Assembly (NCBI GenBank): GCA_963920665.1
Contig: OY987264.1
Location: 19,448,906 to 19,512,905, forward strand
Reading direction: 5' to 3'
Source: Straminergon stramineum
Lineage: Eukaryota; Streptophyta; Bryopsida; Hypnales; Calliergonaceae
DNA: 64,000 bases
The stretch's first letter is position 1. The number at the start of each line of letters is the position of its first letter. Of this stretch, positions 45,057 to 57,753 are shown one piece after another. The position numbers were made by a program, and so were the translations under genes. Below the pieces are notes generated by a model. It did no database searches and had not been told where the DNA came from. It was given only the letters and a program-made list of their open reading frames with translations.

Positions 45057-47922
45057 AATTCCTACATTTTAGCAATGGGTGATCAAGTTGTCATCTTCAA
45101 ATTATCCCATAGCCTTTGAGGATTCATAGACAATGGATTTTATCATAAAAATGATATCTCCACCTTTCTTTTCCAAAACTACCAATGAAGTTAACTCTTC
45201 TAATTGCCATCAAATTAATTTTTTCATTGGAGATGGTCAAATGACATTGGTATTACAATTTACTTTATTGTCCAGGATTTTGGGATGAATTTTGTAGATG
45301 AGGACTCTAGAGAGGAAAAGGCTACAAATGCCCCAAGTCCTAAATGATTGATAACTTCAGATAATCGTAACTATGTAGAACCAATGCCAAATCGAGTCTG
45401 AATAAATGTTTGCACCTATCTATCTTTGTCAGAGGTATTACAATTTTACAACCATTGTTACCAAATGCTAGGTGTGAACATAACATTACTGAGACTTGAT
45501 ACTAAAACGAGCATACTAACTCTTAGTAGTTTGCTTGTGATTTGAATATATTTGATAAAGCATTGGTTGACTTATAATTTGGACATATTTGATAAAGTAG
45601 TAGATTGCTTGTGATTTGGACATATTTGCTAAGCATTCAATGGCTTGTGATTTGGATTAACCTAGAAACTAGATGAATCATTAGCCAACTTGTAAATTGG
45701 ACAAATTAGATTCTTGATGGATCATGTACTTGGGATTTTGGTACACTTGGACGTTCATAAGTTTTTTACAAGTCTTTAGTAAAAATGACAAAGGTACACA
45801 TCTTTATCTTAGACTTGATTGAATAAAAATTTAATTTCAAAGCTATTTTGATTGAAACAAACTTACTAGAATAAAGGATTCATGAATCAGATTTATTTGT
45901 ACCTTGAAATATAATGAATGTTCTAGAAATGCTTTGTTTCTAGGTCACTACAACAAGCAAAGCTTTTGGTGGACATTGAATTTGTTTAGCAGAGAGAAGT
46001 TTTTTTTCTAGTAGAAATCAAAGGATGCAATGCCGCAATAGAAAAGCAGTACAAGTCAATGTAGTGTAGGAAGTGTGGTAGTATGGGTATCACTTGGGTA
46101 TTTTGTGTATATTTATAGTTATTGAAGTGCATTTTCAATGTATTGTATTAAAGATAAACCAAGATCCATGACAACTAGTAGAAATACAAAATTAGATTTT
46201 GATTTTCTAAATGAATCTTTTAATAATTGCTATTAATATTGGTGTATATTCAAAATTGGCAAGTGAATGGTGTAATGTTAAAGTAATTGCACTATACAAT
46301 GACAAAAGATTGAATTGTATAAGAAATAAGAGTATTTAAGATTTCGATAACATTAATAAATTATACAAAAGTTTGGAATGATGGAAAATGGAAACCTTCA
46401 TTCATAAATACAACAATACTAATGCACGATACAAAGTACCAACTACATAAGTATTTGGAAACTTTGGAGGTACAATAGTTTTAAAAACAAACATTTCAAC
46501 AAATAACCATGTACAATCAATCCACTTGGCTAAGTGCAAGAATTATCTAATTTGTTGTCTAATTTGATGTTAGTAGTCATTTTCACAATAGATGTTTTAC
46601 CAATGGTATTGTGAAGATACTTTGATATGAATAGCATCACACTAGTACAAATCTATGTTGACAAAAAATATGGTTTGAAAAGGTTTTGTGCTTCATTTGT
46701 GAAAACTAGCACAATTATCTTAGAAATAATAGAGATTTTAATACAAAACCATTTTAGATCATGGATTTTTCAATGTGCATTTGCACTAGTGTCAATACTC
46801 TTACAATGAATAAAAACAATCCTCCATTCTTCCTTTGTAAAAAGTCACCACCATATATAAATTCATTTCATAACATGCACTATTAGGACAAACTAATGGA
46901 ATGACATGAAAGTTAGGAGAGATTTATTTTGTAGATAATGAAGGTGGAAAAAACACAAAGGTGTTTTTAAAATTCTTGAAATTTTCAAAGAAAAATAATA
47001 CAAGATATAAATTGCTTACTAGGACATTTACACCATTTGGATTGACAATTCTCAATGTCATGTTAGAGTCATTACTGATTCAACTTTCTCTTTCATCTTC
47101 TATTAACTTCTACTTCCATTTTAGATAAACATAAATTTTTTTGTTTAATTTTTTTTGTATATTCTTAATCCATTTTCCAAAATATTGACTAGATTGTTGA
47201 AGTTATAAATATTGAAGATTTTTTATTAAAAATTTTGAAAGATGGAATTTTACCTTTTCAAAGGGCTAGTGAAAAACCTAGTTCTTGAAGTTTAGATTAT
47301 GATCTTGCAATTGTTTTTATCTCCTATAATAATTACAGAAAAATTCATTTAACTAGTTAACTGCATGATCTTACAATTGAATTCATTATTCCCTAAATGT
47401 CCAAGACCTTTTTTAAGCTTCTTGGAGTTTAATCAAGACTAAACAAAAAAGTTTCAGTTTTGATAAGTTTTTATAAATTTTTTAAAATTTTAATTGCACG
47501 AATTCAACCTAGAGGTGTTAAAGATCACATAGAACCAAAAAACACAACATTATCACTCATGGGTTGAGAAATTATACTATTTGATCAAAAGGGTGTTAAA
47601 AAGTCTAAGAGAGTTATTTCAAGTTTTTCATTCTTTTTTTACATGTCAAATCTAAAAGTGAGGTCATGAACAAACTATGAGGTTAAAGGACATGACAAGC
47701 ATAACCGCAATCAACATGCAACTTTCTAAAATTTATACTACAATTCTTTCAAAAGAACTCCCAATGTGATATTTTCCCAAGATCCAATGCACTCTACATT
47801 TGAGGCTAATCTCTAATAAAACCTAACACTAGAAAAACAAAATTTGCAATGGATATCTTTGCACACGACCTTCAATAGGAAAACTATGAACAATTATTTT
47901 CAAAATCATTGATTTTTTATGT
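45057..47922. other. AT-rich DNA, no gene
   Basis: No coding region or bounded element supported. CTTGTGATTTGGACATATTTG is repeated about four times at 45530-45660. Confidence 0.35.
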
Positions 47923-48862
47923 TTAACCCCTAAAGATTTATTACTATATTTTTACCAAAAAATACTCCAAAACTGCCATTTCTAGTTCAAGTACCAAATT
48001 TTAGAAGAACAACATTTTTCTACATATGTAACCATAGGCTCTTGTAGTACGATAGTTTAAGAAGATGTGGAAAAAATTTCAAAAATTTTCACCATATAGA
48101 TTGCAAGATATTAATATTTGAATGGATAAAAATCCTTTTTGGGGCTTTACACAAAAAATCAGAAGTTGCACTTCCCGAGGTCACATTTGCATGAAAAAAT
48201 GTCCAAAATGGTGTTGGTTCTTTGGATCAATTCTTCAAGTCAAGTTGGCTACATGCTTGAAAAAATTCAGATCATTTGAAATTGTACAACATATAGAAAA
48301 AAATAGTAAGTAGAAAGAAGTAGAAAATGATTCAAAATACTAAATTGTTAAGAATTTAGTTATGAAATTGAAAAATGACAATCCCAAAGGTTTTCTTTTT
48401 GTAATAAAAAATTTGAATAGTACGATTTTATTTATTTTCAAAAAATATATTGAAAATTGAGTTAATACAGGACTTCAAAATTTATTTTAGAATAGACAAT
48501 GCATAACTACCCACAAACTAAAACTCCTTATAACTTTCATCTCAGTAATCAAAATGGAATGATTCAAAGCTTTCCATGTATATACAAATCTGGGAAACCA
48601 ATTTCAAATTTTTATTTCTTAAAAAGTGATATCCTAAGAAAAAAATTAGAGTTGCCTACCCACCAAGCAATGAACATGATATATCATACAATAACTTTTT
48701 AACCATGTATTCAAAATTTATGAAAATTGTTGTGCCTTAAAGCTACTCCTTGGGCACATGTTGTGTAAAAATTTCAAAGAAAAAAATATAAATTGTTTTT
48801 GTAGTGAGCTACCCAAAATCACTATGTTGCTGAAAAATGCAATTTAGGGCTTTAAGGGTTAA
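47923..48862 (+). mobile_element. TTAA-family element, 940 bp
   Basis: TTAACCCCTAAAGATTTATT at the left, GGGCTTTAAGGGTTAA at the right, TTAA boundaries. The interior is the best reference for this size class (AACTGCCATTTCTAG, ACCATAGGCTCTTGTAGTA, GATTGCAAGATATTAATATT, AGCAATG...). No transposase frame. Confidence 0.85.
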
Positions 48863-48870
48863 GGATTTTT

Positions 48871-50028
48871 TTAACCCTACAAGGACATGAAGGCCAAGAA
48901 GAGAATAATAGATGAATTTTTAAATTACTAAAGAAATGAATAATGCATCTATTGGTCCAAAAATTATATTATTTTTTTGTTACTACATTTGTCATAGGCC
49001 GAGCTATTTCTAGGTCAAAAATGAATGCCTCATACCAAGCATATGCACTATGTATTAAAATTAGATCATGAGAAATGTTAATGGCATATTTGAGTTACAT
49101 GGGAAAATCTTGTGACAAGTGTAGTGTGAAGCTAGCACGAAAAATACTAATTTAGATGGTGTGGTTGCGTCAACCCGTCAACTCCCGCTCCCATTGACTT
49201 TGACTACGGTTGGGTGTTTAGGGTGTGGTGACCTTGACCACTACTAGCGGGAAGTTTTGGCACTATGAAATTTAAATTTGAAAATCTCCCATATTGAACA
49301 AGCCAACAAGTCAAGCACGTTTCTACTAAACTTCAAAGGTAACAAAAAAATAGAACATATCCCAAAAAATTTGCAATGGATGAATGTGTGAAGAAATGAC
49401 AATATCGTAGGCCTTTTGCAAACAAAATTCCCACCTCATACTTTTAAATTCAAAGAATCCCAATGGTGGTTACCAAGATACATTGTTTCTTCACAAGTAC
49501 AAAAGAAATTACAAAAACAAAAAAATTCTCTGTTTTATATAAAAGTTAGAAGTACAATGTGATCAACCAAGTTCCTAATACATTCGGCACCATTGCAAAA
49601 ATATCCTTCTTTGTTCCCTACATTTCTTCCCACCATTGAAAAGTTTGTTTTCCTTGTTCCCATACATTCCCAAAATTGAAAATATTGTTTTCCTACATTT
49701 CCATCATTGGGAACCTTGTTCATCAAAAGTTATTGTCATTGGGAACTTTGGTCACTTGTTTAGTGCTCCAATTGCTACTTCCCAAAAGTCTAGTGAAATT
49801 CCCATAAGTTCCCATGCTTGACCTTCCTTTTTTTACAAAATGTGGACTAAAATGCTTATAACTTATGGACCATGACTTTGATTTTAGTGAAAATTGTACC
49901 TCCATGAAGCTTTTGGAAATCTACATCCTCATAAAAATTTCCAAAAATTAGGCAAAGATTGAGATGATAGGGACTTCCCTCAAACCCAATTTGTTCCCCA
50001 AAGAGACATTTGGACGCTTAGGAGTTAA
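48871..50028. mobile_element. Possible second TTAA-ended element
   Basis: TTAACCCTACAAGGACATGA begins eight bases after the previous element, and GGACGCTTAGGAGTTAA ends near 50028. The ends are only partly alike. The interior is not shared with the 940 bp class and has several CATTGGGAAC/GTTCCCATAC repeats at 49540-49760. Tentative. Confidence 0.35.
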
Positions 50029-50398
50029 AGCTTTGGAAAGCCCAAGTTAATTTGCAAAATGGATTTTCTTTTTTTTTTGGGGGGGGGGTACTTGACATAG
50101 AAGGTGCACAAATTGAAGTGTATAGTAGTGACAAAAGTTTGTATTCATGTTGAACTAGGTCCAATGACACTTGGCTTTCAAAATTTGAATCACTATTGCA
50201 CCTCTTACAAGTAAGAGAAGTAGTAAAATAGCCATGTATTCTACTTATATGGTAACTTATTTGTGAATGATAAGGCATGGATAATAAAATGTCATGTGTT
50301 CAAATGATATATATTAATTGTTGAATTTTCAATCCAATGGTGTATATCCATATTTTAGTACATAATTCATATTCTAAGAGTCAAATATGATATCATGT

Positions 50399-50476
50399 CA
50401 TTAGAAGAAATCTACATTTGCCTTAACAAAATCTACATGACGTGTTTGTTGAAGCAAACGCAAATTTCTTCTAGTG
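50399..50476. mobile_element. 78-bp CACTA-like mini-element, TSD TGT
   Basis: CATTAGAAGAAATCTACATT at the left and AAATTTCTTCTAGTG at the right are inverted repeats. TGT flanks both sides (50396-50398, 50477-50479). The terminus resembles CACTAGAAGAAA. Confidence 0.65.
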
Positions 50477-52272
50477 TGTTCATGCAATGGAGGCTCATCT
50501 TGTGCTAGAAAACAAAACAAAAAACAAAACAACACTATCAAATTGACTTTTAAAATTTGAAAGGTAACATCAAGAATTCTAATTTCACAAAATGCTTTGT
50601 GAAACTTCACAACAGCTTTGCTAGTTTCAATGGACATGGTCTCAACTTGAATGCAAGCTCATACTCCTTTCCTTTCAATGAAATTCCACTTCATTTGCAA
50701 AAGGAAACAGGAGAAGGAAAACAATAACTTACATGTGTGATAACTTACTTGGGAACGTACATTTTTAATGTCAGTTAAGGTTTGCAAATGAAGAATACGA
50801 AGATTTGTAAAGAAAGTATTATACTGAGAATTATATGAAAAGAGGCAAATTATACACTTCTATTTGTAAATGAGATATTTTAAACCGGTCAAGCCGTCAA
50901 GCCGCAAGCGATCAATTAGCAACTTGTATTATTTGTCGATGTTGATAAGAAGACGTCAAACTTCGTCACGGCTAGCTCCTAATCTACAACCATGGTCATT
51001 TGAGGGATTCCCGCTCTTGCTTATACAGAAAAGAAGAGCAATGTCAGTAGCAGGCGACTGGTTTGGAGTACCTTTGAAGTGAAGTTCTAAGTTGCTTGCA
51101 ACCCAGCAACAATATTCAAGCTGCTTTAATTTGGATTGAACAAACTTAAAGGTTACGATAATCCGATTCTACCAAATCATACTGAATCTTAAATTAATTT
51201 TCTTGCAGTGTATCACATGCTTTCGAAGTAATCTTCAATAGTTGGTTACCTAGCTCGGTGCACAGTCTGGAACTCCCGCTCTGGAGATATTCTGAGCGTG
51301 GGGTTAAAAAAACAGCTCTTGTGTTTGCTTCCAGTGTGACAACACCGTAAATATTCGGAAGTCTAAGCTAAACACAAATAAGAGTCTCGAAGTTTGCAAA
51401 AAACTTAGCCAGTACGTACGCATGACTGAACAGTTCACCTAATTTGTGTACGTTCACCTGTCCTTGGAAACCACACTTTCAAAGTAACAAGCAACTCAGA
51501 AAGTCAATGCCTGCAGACATCAAAAGTGGCTCGATTGGCTTCTGCTCAACACAAATTCATAAATCTGAGTTATACTAAAGCTTAGTTCATCTGGACCTCA
51601 CCTAGCCTTGCCGGCCCATGCCACTGGATTAGCCTTTATTACTTCATTTACCAATGCATGAATTGACTCTTGTAGGCATACCCTTGACCCATGTGCAACG
51701 AGACTGAAGTACAGCACCCCATGCACACCTTGTAGCTAGCCACAAATTAGTCCATCCCACATCAAATGTTTATCCAAAAAAATAGTTTGTTTTTTAAACT
51801 CACGTCCAATTATACAGAAAAATCGCATCAAAGTACAATACAAGGCAGTGTTTTTAACACTGGCATCTACATGTGCAAGCTTAATTAGCTAGTCTTCTCC
51901 TCTGAGATAGAGGATGCTAATCCCGTTTACTAGCTAGGGACGTGATCCCGTGATCTCCTCTACCCATAGCTAAGCTCACTCATCTATTCGATCATGCGCT
52001 CGGTTGAACCTATGAAGCTTAGCAAGCATGGCTTGGCTGAATGTCGGTCTATAGAATGAAGGCCACCGATCTTTGAATTATATATCTCTGTTCTAACCAG
52101 TTACGTAAATTACTAAAATCATATACAGGCTGTGGGAGTTGAAAATCTTTGCTTCCTTTCGATCGTGTGCAGACATAGCTGCATTGGCGCACACAAATAA
52201 GGAACGAGATAATTCATTAAACACAAGCAGCTAGGTTCACTTAATTAATTAGTGCGGCTCATCTGGTAAGAA

Positions 52273-52722
52273 TCATGCCAAAGCTCGGGTGAAGATCATG
52301 GGAGACAGCTGCGTCCGTTGTTGCCCTTGCCCCATTGCTTTCAGAGTGGCCTGCTTCTCCCTTCCTTCCCTTTGCAGCCGCGCATAAAAGGCGGCCGAGT
52401 AGTCCGCTCCTCCCGCAGGGCAGCCACCATAGAACGAAGACGCGCCCGAGTAGTCGCCTCCCCAGGCCACGTCGTTGAGGAGCTTCACGTAGCCGTCGCG
52501 CAGCTTCGACAGAAATCGCAACTTCGTCGTACTCTTCTTCACAGCATTGCAATGGCCTGCTGGCTGAGCGGCAAGAGCTCCAGCAGTCGCGCTGTGGGCG
52601 GTAAGCTCCTCTTCTTCTTCGGGCGCTTCGTAGTGCTCGAGCACGGGCGCCAGGGCTGGGCAACGAAAGCCCCGCATTTGCTGGCAATGGGAGCCGGAGG
52701 ATCGCCTCTGCGACTCCGCCAT
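52273..52722 (-). CDS. Small plant protein of the 'LRDxYVKLLND' family, copy B
   Basis: 149 residues, MAESQRRSS to IFTRALA. The start at 52722 is chosen by alignment with copy A and the paralogue at 18326; an ATG six codons upstream is also in frame. It has the same layout as copy A: basic N-terminus, five-glutamate run, core FLSKLRDGYVKLLNDVAWG (Gly where both other paralogues have Arg) and GDYSGASSFYGGCP, then a charged tail. Compared with A it has one Glu fewer and one extra Gly. The function is unknown and no known domain is recognised. The intact frame and high GC after an old duplication suggest it is still coding. Confidence 0.75.
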   Translation of the reverse strand: MAESQRRSSGSHCQQMRGFRCPALAPVLEHYEAPEEEEELTAHSATAGALAAQPAGHCNAVKKSTTKLRFLSKLRDGYVKLLNDVAWGGDYSGASSFYGGCPAGGADYSAAFYARLQREGREKQATLKAMGQGQQRTQLSPMIFTRALA

Positions 52723-53383
52723 TCTGCAAGCACCTGGCATTCTGGCACCCAGGAAATTAACTCACTGTTTCCACGACCACACGTACTACTTGGGATGGGA
52801 AGCTGTGTGGGGAATGTGAAGAGTATTACGTACTGGAATGTGGGTTTTGCACCACGTCCCCTAGTGGGTGAAATCAAGAGTCTTAATTTGGGGTAATTCT
52901 ATGATCGATGGACATATCTTCGACCCTCAAGTAGTGCATGTATCCTACAGTACGTAGCTATTGGGGACAGACTGTATGACAGAGACTCGATCATAAGCTA
53001 GAGCATTCACTCATCAGTGCTGGTGTGAAACTTCACCGACTTCGAATCGAAAGCTCACCACCACCTGATTCATGACACAAACGGAACGACCGCTCCCAGA
53101 TGGAGGAATGCAAACAGTACGAGTGTACCGAGTGTTTGAAAAATGTTACCAGGAACGTACGTCCTAGACTATTTCCACTGACCAAATACTAAACGGGGTG
53201 AAGTGTCACCGACAGTGGCGAGAATCTCCCAAACAATTAAACTGGTTGATCGATTCCACAATGGAATTCTGAAAGTACGTGCGCTAGGTGTGATCGATCG
53301 AGAGATCTCACTGAATTGAAAGCCTGACTAGCTAGCTGAGCAAGTGCTGATGGGATGAAGTGGAAAAGAAGGCCAGCCAGGAG

Positions 53384-53393
53384 GCTTTTATGC
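53384..53393 (-). promoter_or_regulatory. TATA-like element of the copy B gene
   Basis: GCATAAAAGC on the minus strand, about 660 bp upstream of the ATG, at the place matching CCATAAAGG in copy A, with similar downstream sequence (CAGCACTTGCT). Confidence 0.4.
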
Positions 53394-53812
53394 AGGATGC
53401 TGAAGGGGGTAGGGCAAGCCGGGAGAATCGTTTACGGATCGGTATTCGGTAGGGGTAACACGGTGACCTTGCTAACTTCAGTTTAAGGTATTATATCTTA
53501 TTCAAATTTTTTGCTGCTGGAGGTGGTTAGAGCGTGGCACGTGGCGGGGAGGGCGGTTGAGCCCCAAACTCCGTACTTGTTTCACCTTTGAAGATCACCT
53601 CCAAGTCTAACTTAATTTATGAAGTTGACCCCCTTCCCGAGGCCAAGAATCTGCGCACTCAGCTTGAGGTTCCGAAGTAGGGCTACAGTAGATCTGCCTC
53701 CAAGTTTCTAAATAAATTGACAACTATTGGAAATGGAATCAAATGAAGAATGCACCTATTGGTCCATAAATTTCAGATCATTTTTGGTGATAGGTCTTGT
53801 GGTCTTTTTAGG

Positions 53813-53967
53813 TTAACCTTGAAAGGACGCTACAGATGTAGAAGGTTTGATGATAGCTTTGTTGTTTATTGTGGAAAAAAAAAGAATACACTTATTGGTT
53901 CAATAATTGGAGTATTTTCGTGACCACCAATACTTTGGTCCAGGGGGCTGCGTCCTTCGAGGTTTAA
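53813..53967. mobile_element. TTAA-bounded MITE, 155 bp
   Basis: TTAACCTTGAAAGGACGCTA at the left; GCTGCGTCCTTCGAGGTTTAA at the right. The interior (GTTGTTTATTGTGG, AAGAATACACTTATTGGTTC) is shared with 55809-55922. Confidence 0.75.
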
Positions 53968-54617
53968 CTTCAAATGATGGTGATGATGACTATACACAAA
54001 ATGTCCTTTGTATGACTTCATTTAGGATGGAAACACACATTTTTCATCCAATATGTTTTGTGAAGTTGCTTGAGTGTATTTTTTGTATATGGTATTGCAA
54101 ATTCTTTTAATATGGTATGATTGACTTATCTAAAGAAGAAGATGCTTAATCAACATATCATCTTTGTAGTGTATTTTGGCCACTTCTTACTATTTACTCT
54201 TGATGTGAATTTTAGCCATAAAAATGATATTTTTTGAATTGGGTCAATCTACTGAAAAAAATCTGATCACATGTAGGTTCTACTCCAATAGTCCAATTTT
54301 AAAATTTTAAAATATTTTTAAAATTCCAATATTTTATAGCAATATTAACTTTGGACCTATAACCTATCACAATTTATGGTTGATTTTCTAATTATAGAGT
54401 GATAGAATAAGTTTTTTTATACCATGATTTTATGCACTATAATATTCATCTTTCGTGAAAATTTCAGATTTTTTGAGTATATTCTATATTTTCCATATGA
54501 ATTTTCTTCATTTTTTTCTTAAAAAATTCACGATAATTCCAAAATTTCCCCTAGAAAATTGAAAATTTTATGACTTGTAACAGACATATGATTTCATTGC
54601 TAGAAAATAATTTTAAA

Positions 54618-54895
54618 CATTAGCAAAGATTTGAGGCCTCTGGAAGACTGCGAATTCCCAGTTTGCGGGGAACGTAGGAATGGTGCCACTGCGGCAGATT
54701 GACATGGCCGTGACACTGCCACGTCACGGGCAATAATAAAATGAAATTTTTTTTCAACTTCTTTTTGTATTTCAGAACTAATTTTTTTCTTTTTGATATT
54801 TTTCCTGACAACAGTCAGCCATTCCCAGACTGCGCAGGGAACAGACCTAAAATGGCCCTCCCTAGGCCTCAAATCCTCTCTAATGAGTTTTTATT
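54618..54895. mobile_element. CATTAG-ended MITE (family II), 278 bp
   Basis: CATTAGCAAAGATTTGAGGC at the left and GCCTCAAATCCTCTCTAATG at the right. Interior GGCCGTGACACTGCCACGTC, AT-rich core, GACAACAGTCAGCC. No frame; target duplication not evident. Confidence 0.75.
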
Positions 54896-55582
54896 AACAT
54901 CTAGTTGCAAAATGGAAACAAACAACGAAGTGTGAAGCCTGTGGTCATGATCCTGTCTTTCCAGGGTTAATTGCACACTTTTCATCCAAAATTTAGCGGT
55001 GGTGGGGACTTATTCCTCGCCCTCCTGGTCCGATGGAATCTGTGCCACTTCCCAAGTCAGGTGCAACAAAGAATTTATTAGTCGGCAACTTGTGAAGAGC
55101 CTGACGGTCGGAATGGCTCAAGCTCCGGTAATCGAGACTCGGTGGAATGTTTCACGTTTTCGAGGAGAGCACGTTTGATTCTCCGGAACACGCGTTGCTA
55201 ACTCAGTTGCACTCCTCCTTGTACAATCATTCATGCTTTTCTCTTCGATCAAAGGCGGGGTGGCAGCAGGAATCACGTTTTGGGTACAACTGGTTGTGGT
55301 GGGGGACTCCAACTTAACTGACTCATCACTACAGGATGCTCGATCGCCACTGAGGGCGTGTCTACGCCGAAAGTGATTCAATTCATGCAATTTATCATTG
55401 CAGCGCAGTTTTGAAATTGTAGCGACACCACCGGGCTTGAGAAACAAAACAAGGCAAATATTTGTACAGAAAAAGGGGTGGGTGGGGCATCCACTTTCCA
55501 CTTTCCAGGTTCACAGTTTGCCGAAAAGTGGACTGCTCCACTCATGGTCTCCGCCTGAGGCCACTTGCAAGTTGACAATGCC
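54896..55582. other. Less AT-rich unique DNA
   Basis: Overlapping short frames exist on both strands (for example minus 55118-55501), but none shows a recognisable domain. Confidence 0.3.
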
Positions 55583-55812
55583 TTAACCCTTGAAGGACGC
55601 GGTGGACGATTATTGTTCGATGGATGACAAGGAATTCTCCTATGTAGGACAGAATTGCAATTATTCATCCTCGGAATTAGGGGTGGAAAGGAGAGATCTT
55701 CTACAGTAGTTTGACTCCCAATGAGTATTTCTGGTTTTTATAAAGTGGATGATGTCACATGGTTCCAAAATGGCTGATTTCTACCGTTACTAGCCCGTCG
55801 TTCAAGGGTTAA
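55583..55812. mobile_element. TTAA MITE array, unit 1 (230 bp)
   Basis: TTAACCCTTGAAGGACGCGG to CGTCGTTCAAGGGTTAA. The interior includes GATGACAAGGAATTCTCC and GTGGATGATGTCACATGGTT. It is the same as unit 3 (55919-56148) in length and content. Confidence 0.8.
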
Positions 55813-55922
55813 CCATTAAAGGTCGAAGTGGACGTTTTGTGTCCAATGGATGACTTCGTTGTTGATTGTAGAAAAAAAGAATGCACCCATAGGTGCTGAC
55901 TACCTTGGTCATGGAGGTTTAA
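55809..55922. mobile_element. TTAA MITE array, unit 2 (114 bp)
   Basis: Starts at the TTAA that ends unit 1 (TTAACCATTAAAGGTCGAAG) and ends at the TTAA that starts unit 3 (CATGGAGGTTTAA). The interior matches the 155 bp element at 53813 (TTGTTGATTGTAG, AAGAATGCACC). Confidence 0.65.
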
Positions 55923-56148
55923 CTCTTAAACCTTGACACAGACATTTTGTGTCTAATGGATGGCAAAGAATCTCTCCCTGTAGGATAGAACTACGACAAT
56001 TCATCCTCAGAATTTTGTGTGAAAAGCATAAGTCTTCTATAGTAGTATGACTTCTAATAAATATTTCTGAATTTTATAAAGTAGATGATGTCACACGATT
56101 CCAAAAGGGAGTATTTCTATGGTCACCAATCTATCCTTTAAGGGTTAA
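55919..56148. mobile_element. TTAA MITE array, unit 3 (230 bp)
   Basis: TTAACTCTTAAACCTTGACA to ATCCTTTAAGGGTTAA. The interior (TGTCTAATGGATGGCAAAGA, GTAGATGATGTCACACGATT) parallels unit 1. Confidence 0.75.
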
Positions 56149-56173
56149 GGGTTAATAATTATCATGAGGCCAA

Positions 56174-57184
56174 CAAAGGAAGGAATACCACAAACGGGAC
56201 TAGTTGATAAACAATACTTTTTGTTTTCATTTCAAGGCATAAATGATAAGAGCTTGTATAGTACCCAGCAACTCTAAGTCATGCACCCCATTTTGCCATT
56301 CAAAACAATTTTGAATTATATATATAATGATTGGCATTTTTTGTCTTGCATAATCAATATTCAATTCTTACACAATTCCAATCAAGCATACCAAATTTGG
56401 GTTTCAAAAATGTAAAACTCCATTTTTGGTGAATTATTTCATTTAAAATTCATAGTTTTACATGATAATTAATTGAAAGCAATGGAGATGAATTTTTTTT
56501 AATTCGATTGCGGCGATACGTAGGAAACATCCATATGCACATCTTTCCTTCAATACACATCTCCAAAAGGTTTTAGAATCTCCTCACAAAGGTTTCAAAA
56601 ATTGAGTAGACAATGTCCAAATTTTGAAAAATAGATATTTCTCTATTGTAATTAGATTTTGATGTTTGACCTTCACAATGTTACTAATTCTATACATTTG
56701 ACCATGAAGATATAGTTTCTTTGCCAAAATCTAATTACAATAGAGAAATATCTATTTTTCAAAATTTGGACATTGTCACTCCAACTTTTAAAATTGTTGT
56801 AAGGAGATTCTAAAACTTTTTGGAGATGCTTATTGAAGGAAAGATATGTGTATGGATGTTTCCTACATATTGACCCAATCGTATTAAAAAAAAATTCATC
56901 ATCAATTTTTTTCAATGAATTATTGTGTAAAATCATTAAAATTTAATGAAACAATTCACTAAAAATGAAGTTTTGATTTTCTAAAACCCAAATTTGGTCT
57001 ACTTTATTGGAATTGTGTAGGAATTGAATAGTAATTATGAAAGGCGAATAACGTTAATAATATGATTCATTTTGCAATTTTCTTTTGAATGGGAGAATAG
57101 GGTGGACAATTGAGAGTTGCCAGATAAGTACTGTACATTGAAACCGTTTATGGACTGGCACCATTTATGGTATTCCTCCTTGCT
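56174..57184. mobile_element. Long foldback element, about 1.0 kb
   Basis: The arm 56174-56662 is the reverse complement of 56725-57184 with mismatches; the loop is about 60 bp. The inner 60 bp are nearly perfect (AAAATCTAATTACAATAGAG). Outer ends are GGAAGGAATACCACAAAC and TTTATGGTATTCCTCC. It is the same family as 61129-61806. Transcription across it would give a long hairpin RNA. No coding frame. Confidence 0.8.
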
Positions 57185-57222
57185 TCTAATGTACTAATTA
57201 TTGGTTTAGTTTGCTTTCTGAA

Positions 57223-57302
57223 TTAACCCCTATAAAACCAGGGGTGCAAAAATACAGTGTTGTAGAAGCCACTTGGTGGCCTTATGGTCATTTAGGGGTT
57301 AA
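57223..57302. mobile_element. Minimal TTAA-bounded element, 80 bp
   Basis: TTAACCCCTATAAAACCAGG at the left, CATTTAGGGGTTAA at the right. Little more than the ends; its left end resembles that of 1316. Confidence 0.7.
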
Positions 57303-57753
57303 CAATAATTGATTGCACCTTCTTGTGCACACGATTGATCGCTAGAGCTGCTCCAATTGCATCTTGGTAATGCCGCAATTTCACAGTGACATTTGGGCAT
57401 GTTGAGGCGAAGTTCAGACAAGGGACAACAGGAGTTGTGATGAGCTAGACTTGTTGAATTAAAACCTTGAGACCTTCAGATTGGAGCTTACTAATGTTAA
57501 TGTCATAATGTGATTTTTGTGTAAGTTTGATGCATGAACTGGATTCAACTATTTTCAGAGAATGGAATTATTGCTTCAAATGACAATCAATTAGATTCCG
57601 ATATCAGTCATTGCTTCAACTTTGCGGTGATGAGATATTCTAAGCTATGAATCATTGTTTTCAAACTCAAATTACTTACTATCGGAGGAATCAATCTGTT
57701 GACATTGCTATTATGAGTCAAGAAATGTTTTTAGGTTTTACTGCAAATTCAAG

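Larger units (their letters stand above)
50630..53672 (-). repeat. Inverted segmental duplication, copy B
   Basis: Reverse complement of 3105-6500; see that entry for landmarks. It lacks the insertion seen in A at 4924-5480. The two copies lie about 44 kb apart and point in opposite directions. Confidence 0.8.

Noticed and set aside
55118..55501. 127-codon minus-strand frame
   Set aside because: Overlaps other frames of similar length; no domain, homologue or conserved partner seen.
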